DNA from: Persicobacter psychrovividus
Lineage (GTDB): Bacteria > Bacteroidota > Bacteroidia > Cytophagales > Cyclobacteriaceae
NCBI RefSeq assembly: GCF_036492425.1
Contig: NZ_AP025294.1
Location: 340,593-404,592 of the forward strand
DNA length: 64,000 nucleotides
Reading direction: 5' to 3'
In this document: piece by piece, positions 34,679 through 44,156 of the stretch
Numbering within the stretch: the stretch's first letter is position 1
How the letters are laid out: the number at the start of each line of letters is the position of its first letter
Made by a program: the position numbers and the translations under genes
The notes under the pieces: model-generated
What the model saw: only the letters and a program-made list of their open reading frames with translations
Database searches by the model: none
What the model was told of the DNA's origin: nothing

Positions 34679-35236
34679 CGGTGTGTATATGGTGCGCTGG
34701 GGATTTTATCCTTCCGAAGTTCGCGGTCTAATCCAAGCCCAAGTTTTGAATCTGTTTTCTTTACTCTGCTAAATCGATTCAAAACTTGGGCGATGGCCGA
34801 TTTGGATTTGAGGTTTCATCACCCACCAAAACCCCTGTGCGCCATATATAGTGTTGTTCCTTGTCTTTTCGTCTTGCTTTAAGACTATGATTTTGTTATA
34901 TCGATTTTCATTGTTGCATCTTTCAACAACATTACAACCCGCTAATCTTTTCACCCAATCAATTATCACACGGCTGTCTTTTCAATCTATTTTGATTTTG
35001 TCAGTTAACAAATGCTAAGGATTACCCCCCTTCTATATTCTTGAGCCAAATCCCTGTTGTAGTCGAGTCAATTTTAATTTTTGATACGTCTGAAGCATTT
35101 GAGTCTGCTCCTCTCCTACCAATCCAGTTTTCTACTACTGTTGAATCACTGCTTCGTTTTGATGATGATTGAAATTTTGGTATCCTCGTTTCGTTCTGTT
35201 TGTTGAAATATGATGACCGACGTGGATTGGGAACAA
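34679..35236 (-). repeat. ORF-less cassette, family B, copy B5
   Basis: The attC is at 34673-34859. It appears identical to B2. A minus-strand frame from the core to 35022 is open for about 72 codons but has no acceptable start inside the cassette. It preserves VPNPRRS, PKFQSS and DSTVVENW segments. Confidence 0.9.
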
Positions 35237-35360
35237 CGGTTTGCATATGGCTTGTGGCGGTTTCGAAGCACTTTCCTGTCCACCGAAACCAAAGCTGGCT
35301 GTGAGGGGAAAATTTTGCTAGCAGCCGTTCACCCGCCATAAGCTATATGCGTTGTTGTAG
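35231..35360 (-). other. attC site of DUF3885-like cassette copy 2
   Basis: Same arms as 4501-4630 (TTTGCATATGGCTTGTGGCG with CCGCCATAAGCTATATGCG). The core is GTTGTAGCAC. Confidence 0.92.
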
Positions 35361-35379
35361 CACGTTTTTATTTATTTTT

Positions 35380-35961
35380 TTACATTCCATCTTCTATGTC
35401 AGAAAGCCAATCCTTGTATTTAGCCTTTAGTTTGTCTCTATTTTCGGTGGTGTTAACAATCACGTCAACTCCACCGTCATAAGGTGCAATCACACATTTC
35501 TTTGATGGACTGACAAACATTGCTCTTATTTCATCATCAGCAATCGCTTTGAGAATTTCATCTCTGTTTCCGTTTTTCCAATTTTCAGTCTTTACGTAAA
35601 TATCAAAGAACATTTCATCTTCATATTCTTCAGGTCTTTCCTTGTGTAAGTCAATGGTTAATACTTTTAGAAATTCTCCAAAGTCAGTTAATTCTTTGTA
35701 ATTGTCATTGGCTATGTCGTTTGTGTAAAGCCCGAAAGAAATTGCTACTTCTGATTCTTCTCCAATCAGGTCATTAATCAATTGGTTTTGTCGATCAAGT
35801 ATGATTCTGTACTCGTCCGCAGATTCGGCATATCGTTTTGACTCAGGCAAACTATGAATCCTAAACCATCTGTCGGGATATATCCATTTTAATTCGTGAT
35901 TGATTGGAAACGATTCCGGATATTCCTTATTCCAATAGTCTATGAATTCGCTTTCTGTCAT
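35380..35961 (-). CDS. DUF3885-like cassette protein, copy 2 of 2
   Basis: Identical in protein sequence to 4650-5231 and flanked by the same type of attC. The neighbours differ on both sides. Confidence 0.6.
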   Translation of the reverse strand: MTESEFIDYWNKEYPESFPINHELKWIYPDRWFRIHSLPESKRYAESADEYRIILDRQNQLINDLIGEESEVAISFGLYTNDIANDNYKELTDFGEFLKVLTIDLHKERPEEYEDEMFFDIYVKTENWKNGNRDEILKAIADDEIRAMFVSPSKKCVIAPYDGGVDVIVNTTENRDKLKAKYKDWLSDIEDGM

Positions 35962-35973
35962 TTTTTTAATGTG

Positions 35974-36104
35974 CTACAACGGTTTGCATATGGCTTGTGG
36001 CGGTTTCGAAGTACTTTTTTTGTCCACAAAAACCAAAGCTTGCTACGGAGTGAAAACCTTGTTGTTAGCCGTTCACCCGCCATAAGCTATATGCGTTGTT
36101 AGCG
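35974..36104 (-). other. attC site of the 36099-36641 cassette
   Basis: Arms TTTGCATATGGCTTGTGGCG and CCGCCATAAGCTATATGCG. The core GTTAGCGGC pairs with GCCGCTAAC and contains the stop codon of the gene. Confidence 0.92.
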
Positions 36105-36641
36105 GCTGGCTTTTTTTATTTCTTCGATTAATCTATTCATATTCTGCTTATTCCGTCCCATTGAGACTACCGAACTTCTTTTGTCAGGGTCACAAATGCT
36201 ATTAACCAAGATTCTATTCGTGTCGAACAAAATTGTTATTTGTTCTCCCCAACTTCCCGAAAAGAAACTTGGGTGAGTCTTGGCGATTATTATTTTTTTG
36301 TTCACCAAATAGGGCGACCATTCAAGTTCATTAGCGACTTTACCAATTATTGGGTCGAATTCTTCTCGTGTCAAATTAGTGTTTATTGATTTGAATTTTA
36401 GCCGATTCCTTTGAAGTCTATAAAATAGCAGACCAAGTAGTGAAGGAACAATCATAAACCATATTTCTCCTTCTCTAAAAGGTCTCGGTGTTCCTTGAAA
36501 ATAGTCTTGTAAATGAAAAAAAATAAACATAGCTGGGATGAAGAATAGAAAACCAACTATTCCGTAATGGGTGAATTTGTCCCAATTTCCAAGTTTTATT
36601 TCACCTGTTTCAATCGAATATTTTATCTGTTCGTTCGTCAT
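36099..36641 (-). CDS. Membrane protein with two TM helices, 180 aa
   Basis: Two hydrophobic segments (YGIVGFLFFIPAMFIFFHL and IWFMIVPSLLGLLFYRL) are separated by a proline-rich loop. A domain of about 90 residues follows (FDPIIGKVANELEWSPYLVNKKIIIAKTHPSFFSGSWGEQITILFDTNRILVNSICDP). The end domain looks alpha/beta and is probably cytoplasmic. The stop codon TAA is part of the recombination core. The start is ATG. Family not recognised. Confidence 0.74.
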   Translation of the reverse strand: MTNEQIKYSIETGEIKLGNWDKFTHYGIVGFLFFIPAMFIFFHLQDYFQGTPRPFREGEIWFMIVPSLLGLLFYRLQRNRLKFKSINTNLTREEFDPIIGKVANELEWSPYLVNKKIIIAKTHPSFFSGSWGEQITILFDTNRILVNSICDPDKRSSVVSMGRNKQNMNRLIEEIKKASR

Positions 36642-36651
36642 TTTAGCTTGC

Positions 36652-36783
36652 CGCTAACGGTCTCGGCTATGAGTAGTTGCGTGGGTAAGCACTTAACTTT
36701 GCAAGTACACACCAAACTGAAAATTCGCGAGGATTTTCAGAAGTAGGCGAGAACAAGCAATTACTTATAGCCATTGTTGTGCG
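36652..36783 (-). other. attC site of the 36792-37451 cassette
   Basis: Arms CTCGGCTATGAGTAGTTGCG and CAATTACTTATAGCCATT. The core GTTGTGCGT pairs with ACGCACAAC at 37446-37454. Confidence 0.9.
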
Positions 36784-36791
36784 TGCGTTTT

Positions 36792-37451
36792 TTATTTTTC
36801 TCCAACCCAAATTTTCCCTTTTGGTAAGAAATAAATCGTGTCCTTATTTCCATTTGGACTGTCAATTTCTTTATTCTTAAAATTCCCTTTTTTCAGTTTA
36901 TTCAAAATCCTTCTGTCCGAATAACTGTCTTCTATTCTTTCGTACTGATCAACTGGCCAAAGTAAATCACTTTCCCAATAAGGTTCTTCGTCAATATTCG
37001 GTTGCCATTTAAAATCAGAATTTAATTGATTGGTGAATGACGAACTATTTTCTTCAAAATCCGCTTTCTCAAATATGTTTTCGTAATAATCAATTTTTTC
37101 GTCAATGGCACATACTACTTGAGATTTTGAAACCCTAGGCTCGTAAAGCCATATTTTCAAATAATATGGTCTGTTTAATTTTTCTAATTCAGTTTTCCAA
37201 CCGTCATAGATTTTTTCAAGTCCGTTTAGTATTTCCTTTTTTGCCATACCTTTTGGTTCGGGAATTTCGCTATCGGTTAAAGTCAAATTACACCAAGGAT
37301 AGACGTAAACTTTTGAGTATTGATATTTATATTCAGATAACTGTTCAATATTCAAGTCCAAGTATTCATCAATCCAATTCTGAATTTTATCAACCTTTCT
37401 TTTTAAACCTCTAATTTTCTTGTATCTCACACTTTTTCTTAAATGACGCAC
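36792..37451 (-). CDS. Hypothetical cassette protein, 219 aa
   Basis: I do not recognise the family. It has a basic N-terminus (RKSVRYKKIRGLKRKVDKIQNW), a Tyr/Trp-rich middle (YKYQYSKVYVYPWCNLTL, YYLKIWLYEPR) and an acidic C-terminal half ending KGKIWVGEK. The in-frame start at 37451 is a GTG inside the recombination core; the next candidate is a GTG at 37430. The start is therefore set by which cassette end is present, or translation begins at the inner GTG. Confidence 0.68.
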   Translation of the reverse strand: MRHLRKSVRYKKIRGLKRKVDKIQNWIDEYLDLNIEQLSEYKYQYSKVYVYPWCNLTLTDSEIPEPKGMAKKEILNGLEKIYDGWKTELEKLNRPYYLKIWLYEPRVSKSQVVCAIDEKIDYYENIFEKADFEENSSSFTNQLNSDFKWQPNIDEEPYWESDLLWPVDQYERIEDSYSDRRILNKLKKGNFKNKEIDSPNGNKDTIYFLPKGKIWVGEK

Positions 37452-37578
37452 AACGGTTTGGCTATGCGTAGTGCGTGATTAAAGAGCACTTCACTGTCCG
37501 CTTACCGATATGTTTGTTAATATTCATTTACTTTCAATTTAGCACCAAAACCCGCATTACGTATAGCCGTTGTTGTGC
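37448..37578 (-). other. attC site of the 37596-38129 cassette
   Basis: Arms TTTGGCTATGCGTAGTGCG and CGCATTACGTATAGCCG. The core GTTGTGCGG pairs with CCGCACAAC. Confidence 0.9.
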
Positions 37579-37595
37579 GGTCGGCTTTTATTTTT

Positions 37596-38129
37596 TCAGT
37601 CTATTGGTTTCCATTTTCCTTTTTCGAAAAATACGTTGTAAATTTTTGGCGACTTAAAAACCAAGTAGAAGTCCCACGCACTTCTGTAAGTTGTCGGATT
37701 ACTTGTCATAATATGGTGTGTCGGTTGATCCATTTCAATTATCAATCGAGCCGAACTGTAAGGTGTTGTCGTTTTAATTGTCCCACGATAAGTTTTCAAT
37801 ATTTTCTCTTTGTCAGTCACATAGAAGAAAATTGAGTCTTCGTCAGTTATTTCAAAACGAAAATGGTTGTATTGCCAATCAGTCTGTTCGCCTTTGAAAT
37901 AGTCCCGATTAATAACATATTCTCCATAGTAATCATCCTTGTCCAATTCTGTCTTTGAAGTCAACCATTGAACAATTCCTGACAGTAGTGCAAGTCCAAA
38001 AATTCCGAGCCAAATAAATCCTAGTATTTTTCCTATCCAAAGTTTTCTCGATAGAAGCCAAGCTATCAATAGAATTCCTGTCAATGGGACAAGAATGAAA
38101 ATGAAGAATAAATTAAATCCGAATCCCAT
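37596..38129 (-). CDS. Membrane protein with soluble C-terminal domain, 177 aa
   Basis: Two N-terminal TM helices (FNLFFIFILVPLTGILLIAWLL and ILGFIWLGIFGLALLSGIVQWL) separated by a short basic loop, then a beta-rich domain of about 115 residues (YYGEYVINRDYF, FRFEITDEDSIFFYVTD, TYRGTI, WDFYLVFKSPKIYNVFFEKGKWKPID). The YGEYVI start of the domain is common in small Bacteroidota lipocalin-like or DUF proteins, but I cannot assign it. The start is ATG. Confidence 0.74.
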   Translation of the reverse strand: MGFGFNLFFIFILVPLTGILLIAWLLSRKLWIGKILGFIWLGIFGLALLSGIVQWLTSKTELDKDDYYGEYVINRDYFKGEQTDWQYNHFRFEITDEDSIFFYVTDKEKILKTYRGTIKTTTPYSSARLIIEMDQPTHHIMTSNPTTYRSAWDFYLVFKSPKIYNVFFEKGKWKPID

Positions 38130-38164
38130 TATTAATTCTTAGGTGTCTGTTTTTTTTAGCTGCC

Positions 38165-38293
38165 GCACAACGGTTTAGCTATGAGCAGGCGGGCTTAAAA
38201 GCTACTTTCCTGTCAGCCGTGACCATAGTTTTTTAAAAGTTTTATCGTTTCTTTTAGCACTGGCCGCCCGCTTGCTTATAGCCGTTGTTGTGG
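38165..38293 (-). other. attC site of the 38202-38840 cassette
   Basis: Same arms as 30390-30518, with one base change in the translated loop. The core is GTTGTGGGTA. Confidence 0.92.
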
Positions 38294-38840
38294 GTAGTGT
38301 TTTTTCTTTTTCTTCTGTTCGTTCTTGTTCGTCTGATTCAACTTCAATTCCATGAACATATTTGTCAATCCACTTTCTTGCTTCCTTTTTAAGGACCTCT
38401 TCGATGTTGTCTAAGTCCGCTCCTTCAAAGTAATAGTTCACGCCAATTTCTTCGAGTTCGTCCCATCCGTGGTAAATCAGATAGAAGTTCATAAGTCCCG
38501 ATTCATAGTCATTGTCCACGCAAAGTTGGTAGAGAGACTGTAAGTTCGTTCTTATCTCACGGTCGTTTAGAATTGCGTTCAAGTGGTAATGCGTTTCTGC
38601 AATCACAGCACTTTTATAGTCGAGTTCTTCAAGTCCTAAGTCGTTTAGAACATTGGTAACATAGGGTCTGATTTCAAACCTGTCAATAGGTTCAGAAAAT
38701 GAAGCAAGCATTAACACATTGTCAGTATCTTTTCCTTGTCGGATTAGGTCAATAGCCCAATCAACCGCTTTAGAATAGTCGAAATGCTCCAATTCCTTAT
38801 GGCTTTGAATCAGTCTTAATATGTGCTGTTCGTTCGTCAT
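38202..38840 (-). CDS. Hypothetical protein with attC-encoded C-terminus, copy 2 of 3
   Basis: Copy of 30427-31065 with Asp for Glu in LNDLGLEE and Ala for Asp in the attC-encoded tail (KRAASAKR). The tail reading frame is preserved despite the change in the attC. Confidence 0.72.
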   Translation of the reverse strand: MTNEQHILRLIQSHKELEHFDYSKAVDWAIDLIRQGKDTDNVLMLASFSEPIDRFEIRPYVTNVLNDLGLEELDYKSAVIAETHYHLNAILNDREIRTNLQSLYQLCVDNDYESGLMNFYLIYHGWDELEEIGVNYYFEGADLDNIEEVLKKEARKWIDKYVHGIEVESDEQERTEEKEKTLPTTTAISKRAASAKRNDKTFKKLWSRLTGK

Positions 38841-38850
38841 TTTACATTAC

Positions 38851-38979
38851 CCACAACGGTCCGTGTATGAGTTATGCGGGGTATTTAAGTACCAAACTAT
38901 CAACCAAATCTGTTGCATATATATATAAAACAATTTATTATTAGCACTTTACCCGCATTACTAATACACATTGTTGCCC
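38851..38979 (-). other. attC site of the 38986-39420 cassette
   Basis: Same arms and core as 23056-23184. Confidence 0.92.
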
Positions 38980-38985
38980 ACAGTT

Positions 38986-39420
38986 TTAAGTCATCAAGGA
39001 TAAAGTTATCTCCGCTATAATTAATGTTAGTATTTTTAATTCGCTTTTTAATTCTTTTCGTGAAATAACAAATGCATATACCGAAATAGCAATTATTGGC
39101 ATTACCTTAATTATTCCATAAATAGGGTAATGCTGAAAAAGAAATAAGTGGTATATATTCGTTGGTATCAATAACAAAAACAGCATCATTTTCTCACTTT
39201 TTGAGTATTCACAAGAGAAAAAGTAATTAGGCATGAGTAAAAATATGCCAATGTAAAACATATTAATCCCACTACTAACGCTCCATACCAATTGAATTAC
39301 GGTTAAAGCCAGTCCTATAACCATTCCCAAATAAAGAAAGTTTCCAATTTGTGTGCGAGACCACGAGCATAAAATTAAACTTGATGCTATGACTAAAATT
39401 ATCAGTATTTGGTATTCCAA
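38986..39420 (-). CDS. Small polytopic membrane protein, 144 aa, copy 2 of 2
   Basis: Identical in protein sequence to 23191-23625, with the same TTG start and attC. The neighbours differ. Confidence 0.75.
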   Translation of the reverse strand: MEYQILIILVIASSLILCSWSRTQIGNFLYLGMVIGLALTVIQLVWSVSSGINMFYIGIFLLMPNYFFSCEYSKSEKMMLFLLLIPTNIYHLFLFQHYPIYGIIKVMPIIAISVYAFVISRKELKSELKILTLIIAEITLSLMT

Positions 39421-39433
39421 TTAGGTAAATTGT

Positions 39434-39564
39434 GGGCAACGGTCTCGGCTATGAGTAGTTGCGTGGGTTAGCACTTAACTTTGCAAGTACATACCAAGCT
39501 GAAAATACGTGAGGATTTTCAGAGGTAGGCGAGAACAAGCAATTACTTATAGCTATTGTTACCC
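39434..39564 (-). other. attC site of the TPR cassette
   Basis: Arms CTCGGCTATGAGTAGTTGCG and CAATTACTTATAGCTATT. The core GTTACCCAC pairs with GTGGGTAAC. Confidence 0.9.
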
Positions 39565-39568
39565 ACAG

Positions 39569-40714
39569 TTATTTATTCTTTTTAGTTGGTCTTGAACTCG
39601 CTCCAGCTTTAATTTTCTCTTCAAGAATAAGAATTACAGTTTTTTTCAAATCCTCATAATTAAAGTCCTCTTCAAATCCATATCTAAAAGTTGAATGAGT
39701 TCCGTTTTTGTCCATTCCAAGTACATATTTTGGTCCACCTAACTCGACCGAAATTGGGGAATTCTCTGTTTGAATAGTAAATTCAGTTTTTCCACTTTCT
39801 TTGTTCGTTACGTGAAAAATGTGCTTGTAATAAAGTTTCCCCTCTTTTTCGGCAAACCTTTCAACCGCAAAAATGTATTTATCTTCCCAATCAAATTGGT
39901 CAAAGCAAAATTGGTCTTTCAAATTGTCTTTGAGTGTACCTTGATTATAAGCCTGATATAATTTTTCTTTTAGAGGATTCGCTTTTCCATATTCTTTTTT
40001 CCCATAATAAACTTGTATTAACTTTGAAATTGAATGATAATCATTTGGAACTAATTCAATTAGTTCTTTAAAAGCAATTTCGGATTTTTCAAATTCCTTA
40101 TTTAGAAACTCGTAAAGTCCGATATTATACAATGCGTTTATATAAGAATCAGATTCCTTTGATATGGTTTGTTTTGATATATAGAAAGCTTCTAAAGCCT
40201 TTTCAGGTTGATTCAGTTCCGCATAGATTTGTGGAATCATTGTAAATGGACGGTCAATCGGCTCGTTTTTTTCGGTTGCAGTTGTATAAGCTGTTAGCGC
40301 ATCTTTGTGTTTTTCTTGGTTAACATATGAATCTCCTAAACCGCTGAAGTAATTTGAGTTTGTAGAATCTAATTCGATTGCTTTATTGAAAGATTCAACT
40401 GCTTTGTCGAATTGTCCCATATAATTAAAAGTCATTCCCTTAATAAAATATGTGTCAGGGTCCGTTTTGTCCTTTTGAATTGATAAATCCATTAATTCCA
40501 ACACTTTGTTGTCATTTGCTTTCATATGATAAGCCATAGCAACATAGTAAATCGCTTTTGCAGGATATTCCTTCACTTTATCAGAATGCTCGGAAATAAT
40601 CAAATCGTATTTTTCTTCTCCATATGCCTTTTCTAATTCGGACGTAACCTTTTCTTGAGCATAATTCATTAGACTCAAAAGGCAGATTATTAATGTCAGC
40701 AGTATTTTTTTCAT
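39569..40714 (-). CDS. Exported tetratricopeptide-repeat protein
   Basis: 381 residues. MKKILLTLIICLLSLMNYAQ is a Sec signal peptide, cleaved after YAQ. TPR units run from about 50 to 260. The clearest are YFIKGMTFNYMGQFDKAVESFNKAIELDSTNSNYFSGLGDSYVNQEKHKDALTAYTTA and the later KALEAFYISK and SEIAFKELIELVPND. A C-terminal beta domain follows (FAVERFAEKEGKLYYKHIFHVTNKESGKTEFTIQT) and a basic tail (SSRPTKKNK). TPR domains bind protein partners, so a periplasmic scaffold role is likely. It is among the largest cassette genes here. The start is ATG. Confidence 0.82.
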   Translation of the reverse strand: MKKILLTLIICLLSLMNYAQEKVTSELEKAYGEEKYDLIISEHSDKVKEYPAKAIYYVAMAYHMKANDNKVLELMDLSIQKDKTDPDTYFIKGMTFNYMGQFDKAVESFNKAIELDSTNSNYFSGLGDSYVNQEKHKDALTAYTTATEKNEPIDRPFTMIPQIYAELNQPEKALEAFYISKQTISKESDSYINALYNIGLYEFLNKEFEKSEIAFKELIELVPNDYHSISKLIQVYYGKKEYGKANPLKEKLYQAYNQGTLKDNLKDQFCFDQFDWEDKYIFAVERFAEKEGKLYYKHIFHVTNKESGKTEFTIQTENSPISVELGGPKYVLGMDKNGTHSTFRYGFEEDFNYEDLKKTVILILEEKIKAGASSRPTKKNK

Positions 40715-40726
40715 AATTGTGGGTAA

Positions 40727-41367
40727 CGGTGTGTATATGGTGCGCTGGGGATTTTATCCTTCCGAAGTTCGCGGTCTAATCCAAGCCCAAGTTTTGAATC
40801 TGTTTTATTTGCTCTGCTAAATCGATTCAAAACTTGGGCGATGGCTGATTTGGATTTGAGGTTTCACCACCCACCGAAACCCCTGTGCGCTATATATAGT
40901 GTTATCTCTTTTTCATCGTTCCTAATTTCATCGAATCGATGAGTTTTGTTCTATTAGTCTAATCAACTTTCTGTTCACGTAACTTATTATAAAATATAGG
41001 TTCAGATTTATTGATGTCAGGTGCGTCCAATTTTAGCGTTTAGCGATCACCGTTGTTGAAAAAAATGTTTGAAAGTCTGCAGCTTGAAACCATTTATGGT
41101 CACGCTAAATTGAATTGAAAAAATGCTGAATCACGTTTTGCTGTTGTTCGTTTTTCTGCTTTGAAAATAAGAAGCCAAAAACCATTTATGGTCAATCTAA
41201 TATTTTTGAAATTCCCAATCCTACCTACGCCGCAATTGTCAAATTAACGCTGAGCTAATTTTGACAAACTCTTGTTATACTTTTATTTATTAACACTTTA
41301 CCTTAAAGTATTCAAGCATATGTTCATTCTGACAACCAAAATAGACCGCTATTTTTAGCAGAGATAA
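40727..41367 (-). repeat. ORF-less cassette, family A, copy A10
   Basis: The attC is at 40721-40907. The body has the CGTTGTTGAAAA allele and the right-half variant CCTACCTACGCC. No gene. Confidence 0.91.
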
Positions 41368-41492
41368 CGGTCTCGGCTATGAACAGTTGCGTGGTTTAGC
41401 GCGGACTTTTGCAAGTACACGAGAAGCTGAAAATTCCTGCGGAATTTTCAGGATAAGCCTGTAATAGCAATTGTTTATAGCCATTGTTGTAG
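41362..41492 (-). other. attC site of the 41497-41967 cassette
   Basis: Same arms and core as 31076-31206. Confidence 0.92.
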
Positions 41493-41496
41493 CACG

Positions 41497-41967
41497 TTAT
41501 TTATATTCATATTTATTCCGCCAAATTTCTTCTCCTTTTAAAAAGTCAAGAAGAATTTCAGTCATTTGTTCAACCGTTTCTAATGGTTTTACCAATAAAA
41601 TATGGTCATCGTCTGTCACAAATCCAGAAGCTAATCCATCATCGCCTAAACTTCCGCTTACGTGCAACGCTTTATATACATTTTCATCTTCCAATTGCAC
41701 AATGTGAAATTCATTCCAATTTGTTGAATTCATTGTGCTTTTTATTATTTCCGCTGTTGCTTTGTCAGATATAGTTTTTGTGGTTTCTCCATAATTATAA
41801 GAGACAGTAAGCTTTAAATCTCGCTTTTCATGTCGGTTTTCAGCATTCCGTAGTTCAGTCTTATTTTCAGCAATTCCGAGTTTATTTGAATTCTGTTTTG
41901 AATTCCAGCTAACCAAGACAATTATTCCAATTAATCCTAAAACTCCAATGATTATGTAGGTATTCAT
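41497..41967 (-). CDS. Membrane-anchored hypothetical protein, 156 aa, copy 2 of 2
   Basis: Protein identical to 31211-31681. The frame happens to be open upstream into the neighbouring A11 attC, but the ATG at 41967 followed by the TM anchor marks the real start. Confidence 0.72.
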   Translation of the reverse strand: MNTYIIIGVLGLIGIIVLVSWNSKQNSNKLGIAENKTELRNAENRHEKRDLKLTVSYNYGETTKTISDKATAEIIKSTMNSTNWNEFHIVQLEDENVYKALHVSGSLGDDGLASGFVTDDDHILLVKPLETVEQMTEILLDFLKGEEIWRNKYEYK

Positions 41968-42001
41968 TCTTTTCACGCGATTTTGGTTTAATGTGCTACA
42001 A

Positions 42002-42642
42002 CGGTGTGTATATGGTGCGCTGGGGATTTTATCCTTCCGAAGCTGGCGGTTTATTTCCAAGCCCAAGTTTTGAATCTGTTATATTTGCTCTGCTAAACCG
42101 ATTCAAAACTTGGGCGATGGTTGATTTGGATTTGAGGTTTCATCACCCACCAAAACCCCTGTGCGCTATATATAGTGTTATCTCTTTTCATCGTTCCTAA
42201 TTTCATCGAATCGATGAGTTTCGTTCTATTATTCTCATAAACTTTCTGTTCACGTAACTTATTATAAATATAAACTCTTATTTATTGATGTCAGGTGCGT
42301 CCAATTTTCACGTTTAGCGATCACCGTTGTTGAAAAAAATGTTTGAAAGTCTGCGGCTTGAAACCATTTATGGTCACGCTAAATTGAATTGAATAAATGC
42401 TGAATCACGTTTAGCTGTTGTTCGTTTTTCTGCATTGAAAATCGGAAGTCAAAAACCATTTATGGTCGATCTAATATTTTTTGAAATTCCCAATCCATGC
42501 GACACCGCAATTGTCAAATCAACGCTGAGTTAATTTTGATAAACTCTTGTTATACTTCTATTTATTAACACTTTACTTTATAGTTTTCACTCATATGTTC
42601 ATTCTGACAACCAAAATAGCCCGCTATTTTTAGCAGAGATAA
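42002..42642 (-). repeat. ORF-less cassette, family A, copy A11
   Basis: The attC is at 41996-42183. It appears identical to A3. No gene. Confidence 0.92.
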
Positions 42643-42833
42643 CGTTCTGTGTATGGACAGTAGGGCAGATTCGAAGCACTTCACTTTCGGTTTACCACTA
42701 AGCCAAAACAAACGTTTTTGCTTTTAATTTTCTTTTTGTTAAACGTCAAAACTTTGTTTTGGCGTTGCCTGCTCAAAGAACAGGTCTTTCAATTTATCTC
42801 CAAACGCCCTATTGGCTATACACTTTGTTGGGC
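42637..42833 (-). other. attC site of the 42838-43548 cassette
   Basis: Arms GTGTATGGACAGTAGGGC and GCCCTATTGGCTATACAC plus an inner CCAAAACAAACGTTTT stem. The core GTTGGGCAAC pairs with GTTGCCCAAC. Confidence 0.9.
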
Positions 42834-42837
42834 AACG

Positions 42838-43548
42838 TTATTTTATTTTAACCTTTTCTATAACATGGCTGTATTTTTCGCCAATTGATTTTAGCAATTC
42901 ATTAATGATTCGAACTGTGTTTTTTAGACCAATATCCATTACAACAGAGTAGTGAGCATCACTTTTGGTCAGACTCGATATAAACTCAATCTCTTTCCCT
43001 TTTTTATCCTTATTCCATACACGGTGAAAATCTTGAAGAAAGTCGTTCATAGAGTTAATGGTTTCTTCAGGTACGTCCGCTTTAAAAAATACTTCTAATT
43101 CAACATCGGGAATCAATAGGTAGAAATATTCCGCATTAAACCCGAATCCATTTTTTTCTGCTTTACTTTTTTTATAAGGTGCAATATGAGGTTCTACTTT
43201 GTCTTTTAACGATTCGTCCTCCCATTTAAAATCAATTGAGTCAGAAGATACTTCACTTTTGTGAGCAAGTTCAAGTTCAAGTCCTATTTGATTAGTCTTC
43301 CAACTTATAGTTGTTGGTATAGACCATGAAGTTGGAGTTATAAACTCAATAGTGGCTATAACTTTGTCCTTTTCTTTTCGGATGTCCATAGGTATCATGC
43401 CAACCATTAGTTGAAAATTGTGTTTTTGAAATTGTTTAATTCCAGTGTTATCACCTTTTTCCAATAGTTGTTGACTCAATTCTTTCTTGAAGGACTGGTG
43501 TAATTCTCCACCAAACTCATCAAAAAACATTGTCCAATCATATGCCAT
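42838..43548 (-). CDS. Hypothetical cassette protein, 236 aa
   Basis: A soluble protein with an N-terminal helical segment (DWTMFFDEFGGELHQSFKKELSQQLLEKGD), then strands (FQLMVGMIPMDIRKEKDKVIATIEFI, IGLELELAHKSEV) and a C-terminal half rich in Lys and Glu (VELEVFFKADVPEETINSMNDFLQDFHRVW). No motif recognised. The start is ATG. Sole gene of its cassette. Confidence 0.72.
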   Translation of the reverse strand: MAYDWTMFFDEFGGELHQSFKKELSQQLLEKGDNTGIKQFQKHNFQLMVGMIPMDIRKEKDKVIATIEFITPTSWSIPTTISWKTNQIGLELELAHKSEVSSDSIDFKWEDESLKDKVEPHIAPYKKSKAEKNGFGFNAEYFYLLIPDVELEVFFKADVPEETINSMNDFLQDFHRVWNKDKKGKEIEFISSLTKSDAHYSVVMDIGLKNTVRIINELLKSIGEKYSHVIEKVKIK

Positions 43549-43574
43549 GTATATCTTTTTTTAATGTTGCCCAA

Positions 43575-44156
43575 CGGTGTGTATATGGTGCGCTGGGGAT
43601 TTTATCCTTCCGAAGCTAGCGGTTTATTTCCAAGCCCAAGTTTTGAATCTGTTTTATTTGCTTTGCTAAATCGATTCAAAACTTGGGCGATGGCTGATCT
43701 GAATATGAGGTTTCATCACCCACCAAAACCCCTGTGCGCTATATATAGTGTTGTTCCTTGTCTTTTCGTCTTGCCTCAAGACTATGATTTTGTTATATCG
43801 ATTTTCGTTGTTGCATCTTTCAACAACATTACAACGCGCTATTCATTTCACCAAATCAATTATCAAACGGCTGTGTTTTCAATCTATTTTGATTTTGTCA
43901 GTTAACAAATGCCAAAGATTAACTCCCCTTCTATATTCTTGACCAAAATCCTTGTTGTAGTCAAGTCAATTTTAGTTATTGAAACGTCCGAAACATTTGA
44001 GTCTGCTCCTCTCCTATCAATCAAGTTTTCCATTACTGTTTCTCCTAAGCATTCTTACCGTGGGATCGCTATTTGATATTCGCGATGATTGAAATTCTGG
44101 TAGCCTTGTTTCGTTCTGATTGTTGAAATCTGATAACTGACGTGGATTGGGAACAA
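43575..44156 (-). repeat. ORF-less cassette, family B, copy B6
   Basis: The attC is at 43569-43756. Body GTTGTTCC to GGAACAAC. Tandem with B7. No gene. Confidence 0.9.

Noticed and set aside
41968..42066. N-terminal extensions of minus-strand genes through the upstream attC (also at 19687-19770, 46724-46837, 47760-47831, 61259-61387)
   Set aside because: The extensions encode attC sequence of the neighbouring cassette and would change whenever cassettes are shuffled; internal ATGs with signal peptides or conserved starts are better.
43564..43905. Plus-strand reading frames starting YMVRWGFYPSEAGG, recurring at every family A/B junction
   Set aside because: They are translations of the family A/B attC and the left part of the body, ending at different points in different copies; they have no start leader and follow the DNA repeat, not a protein constraint.
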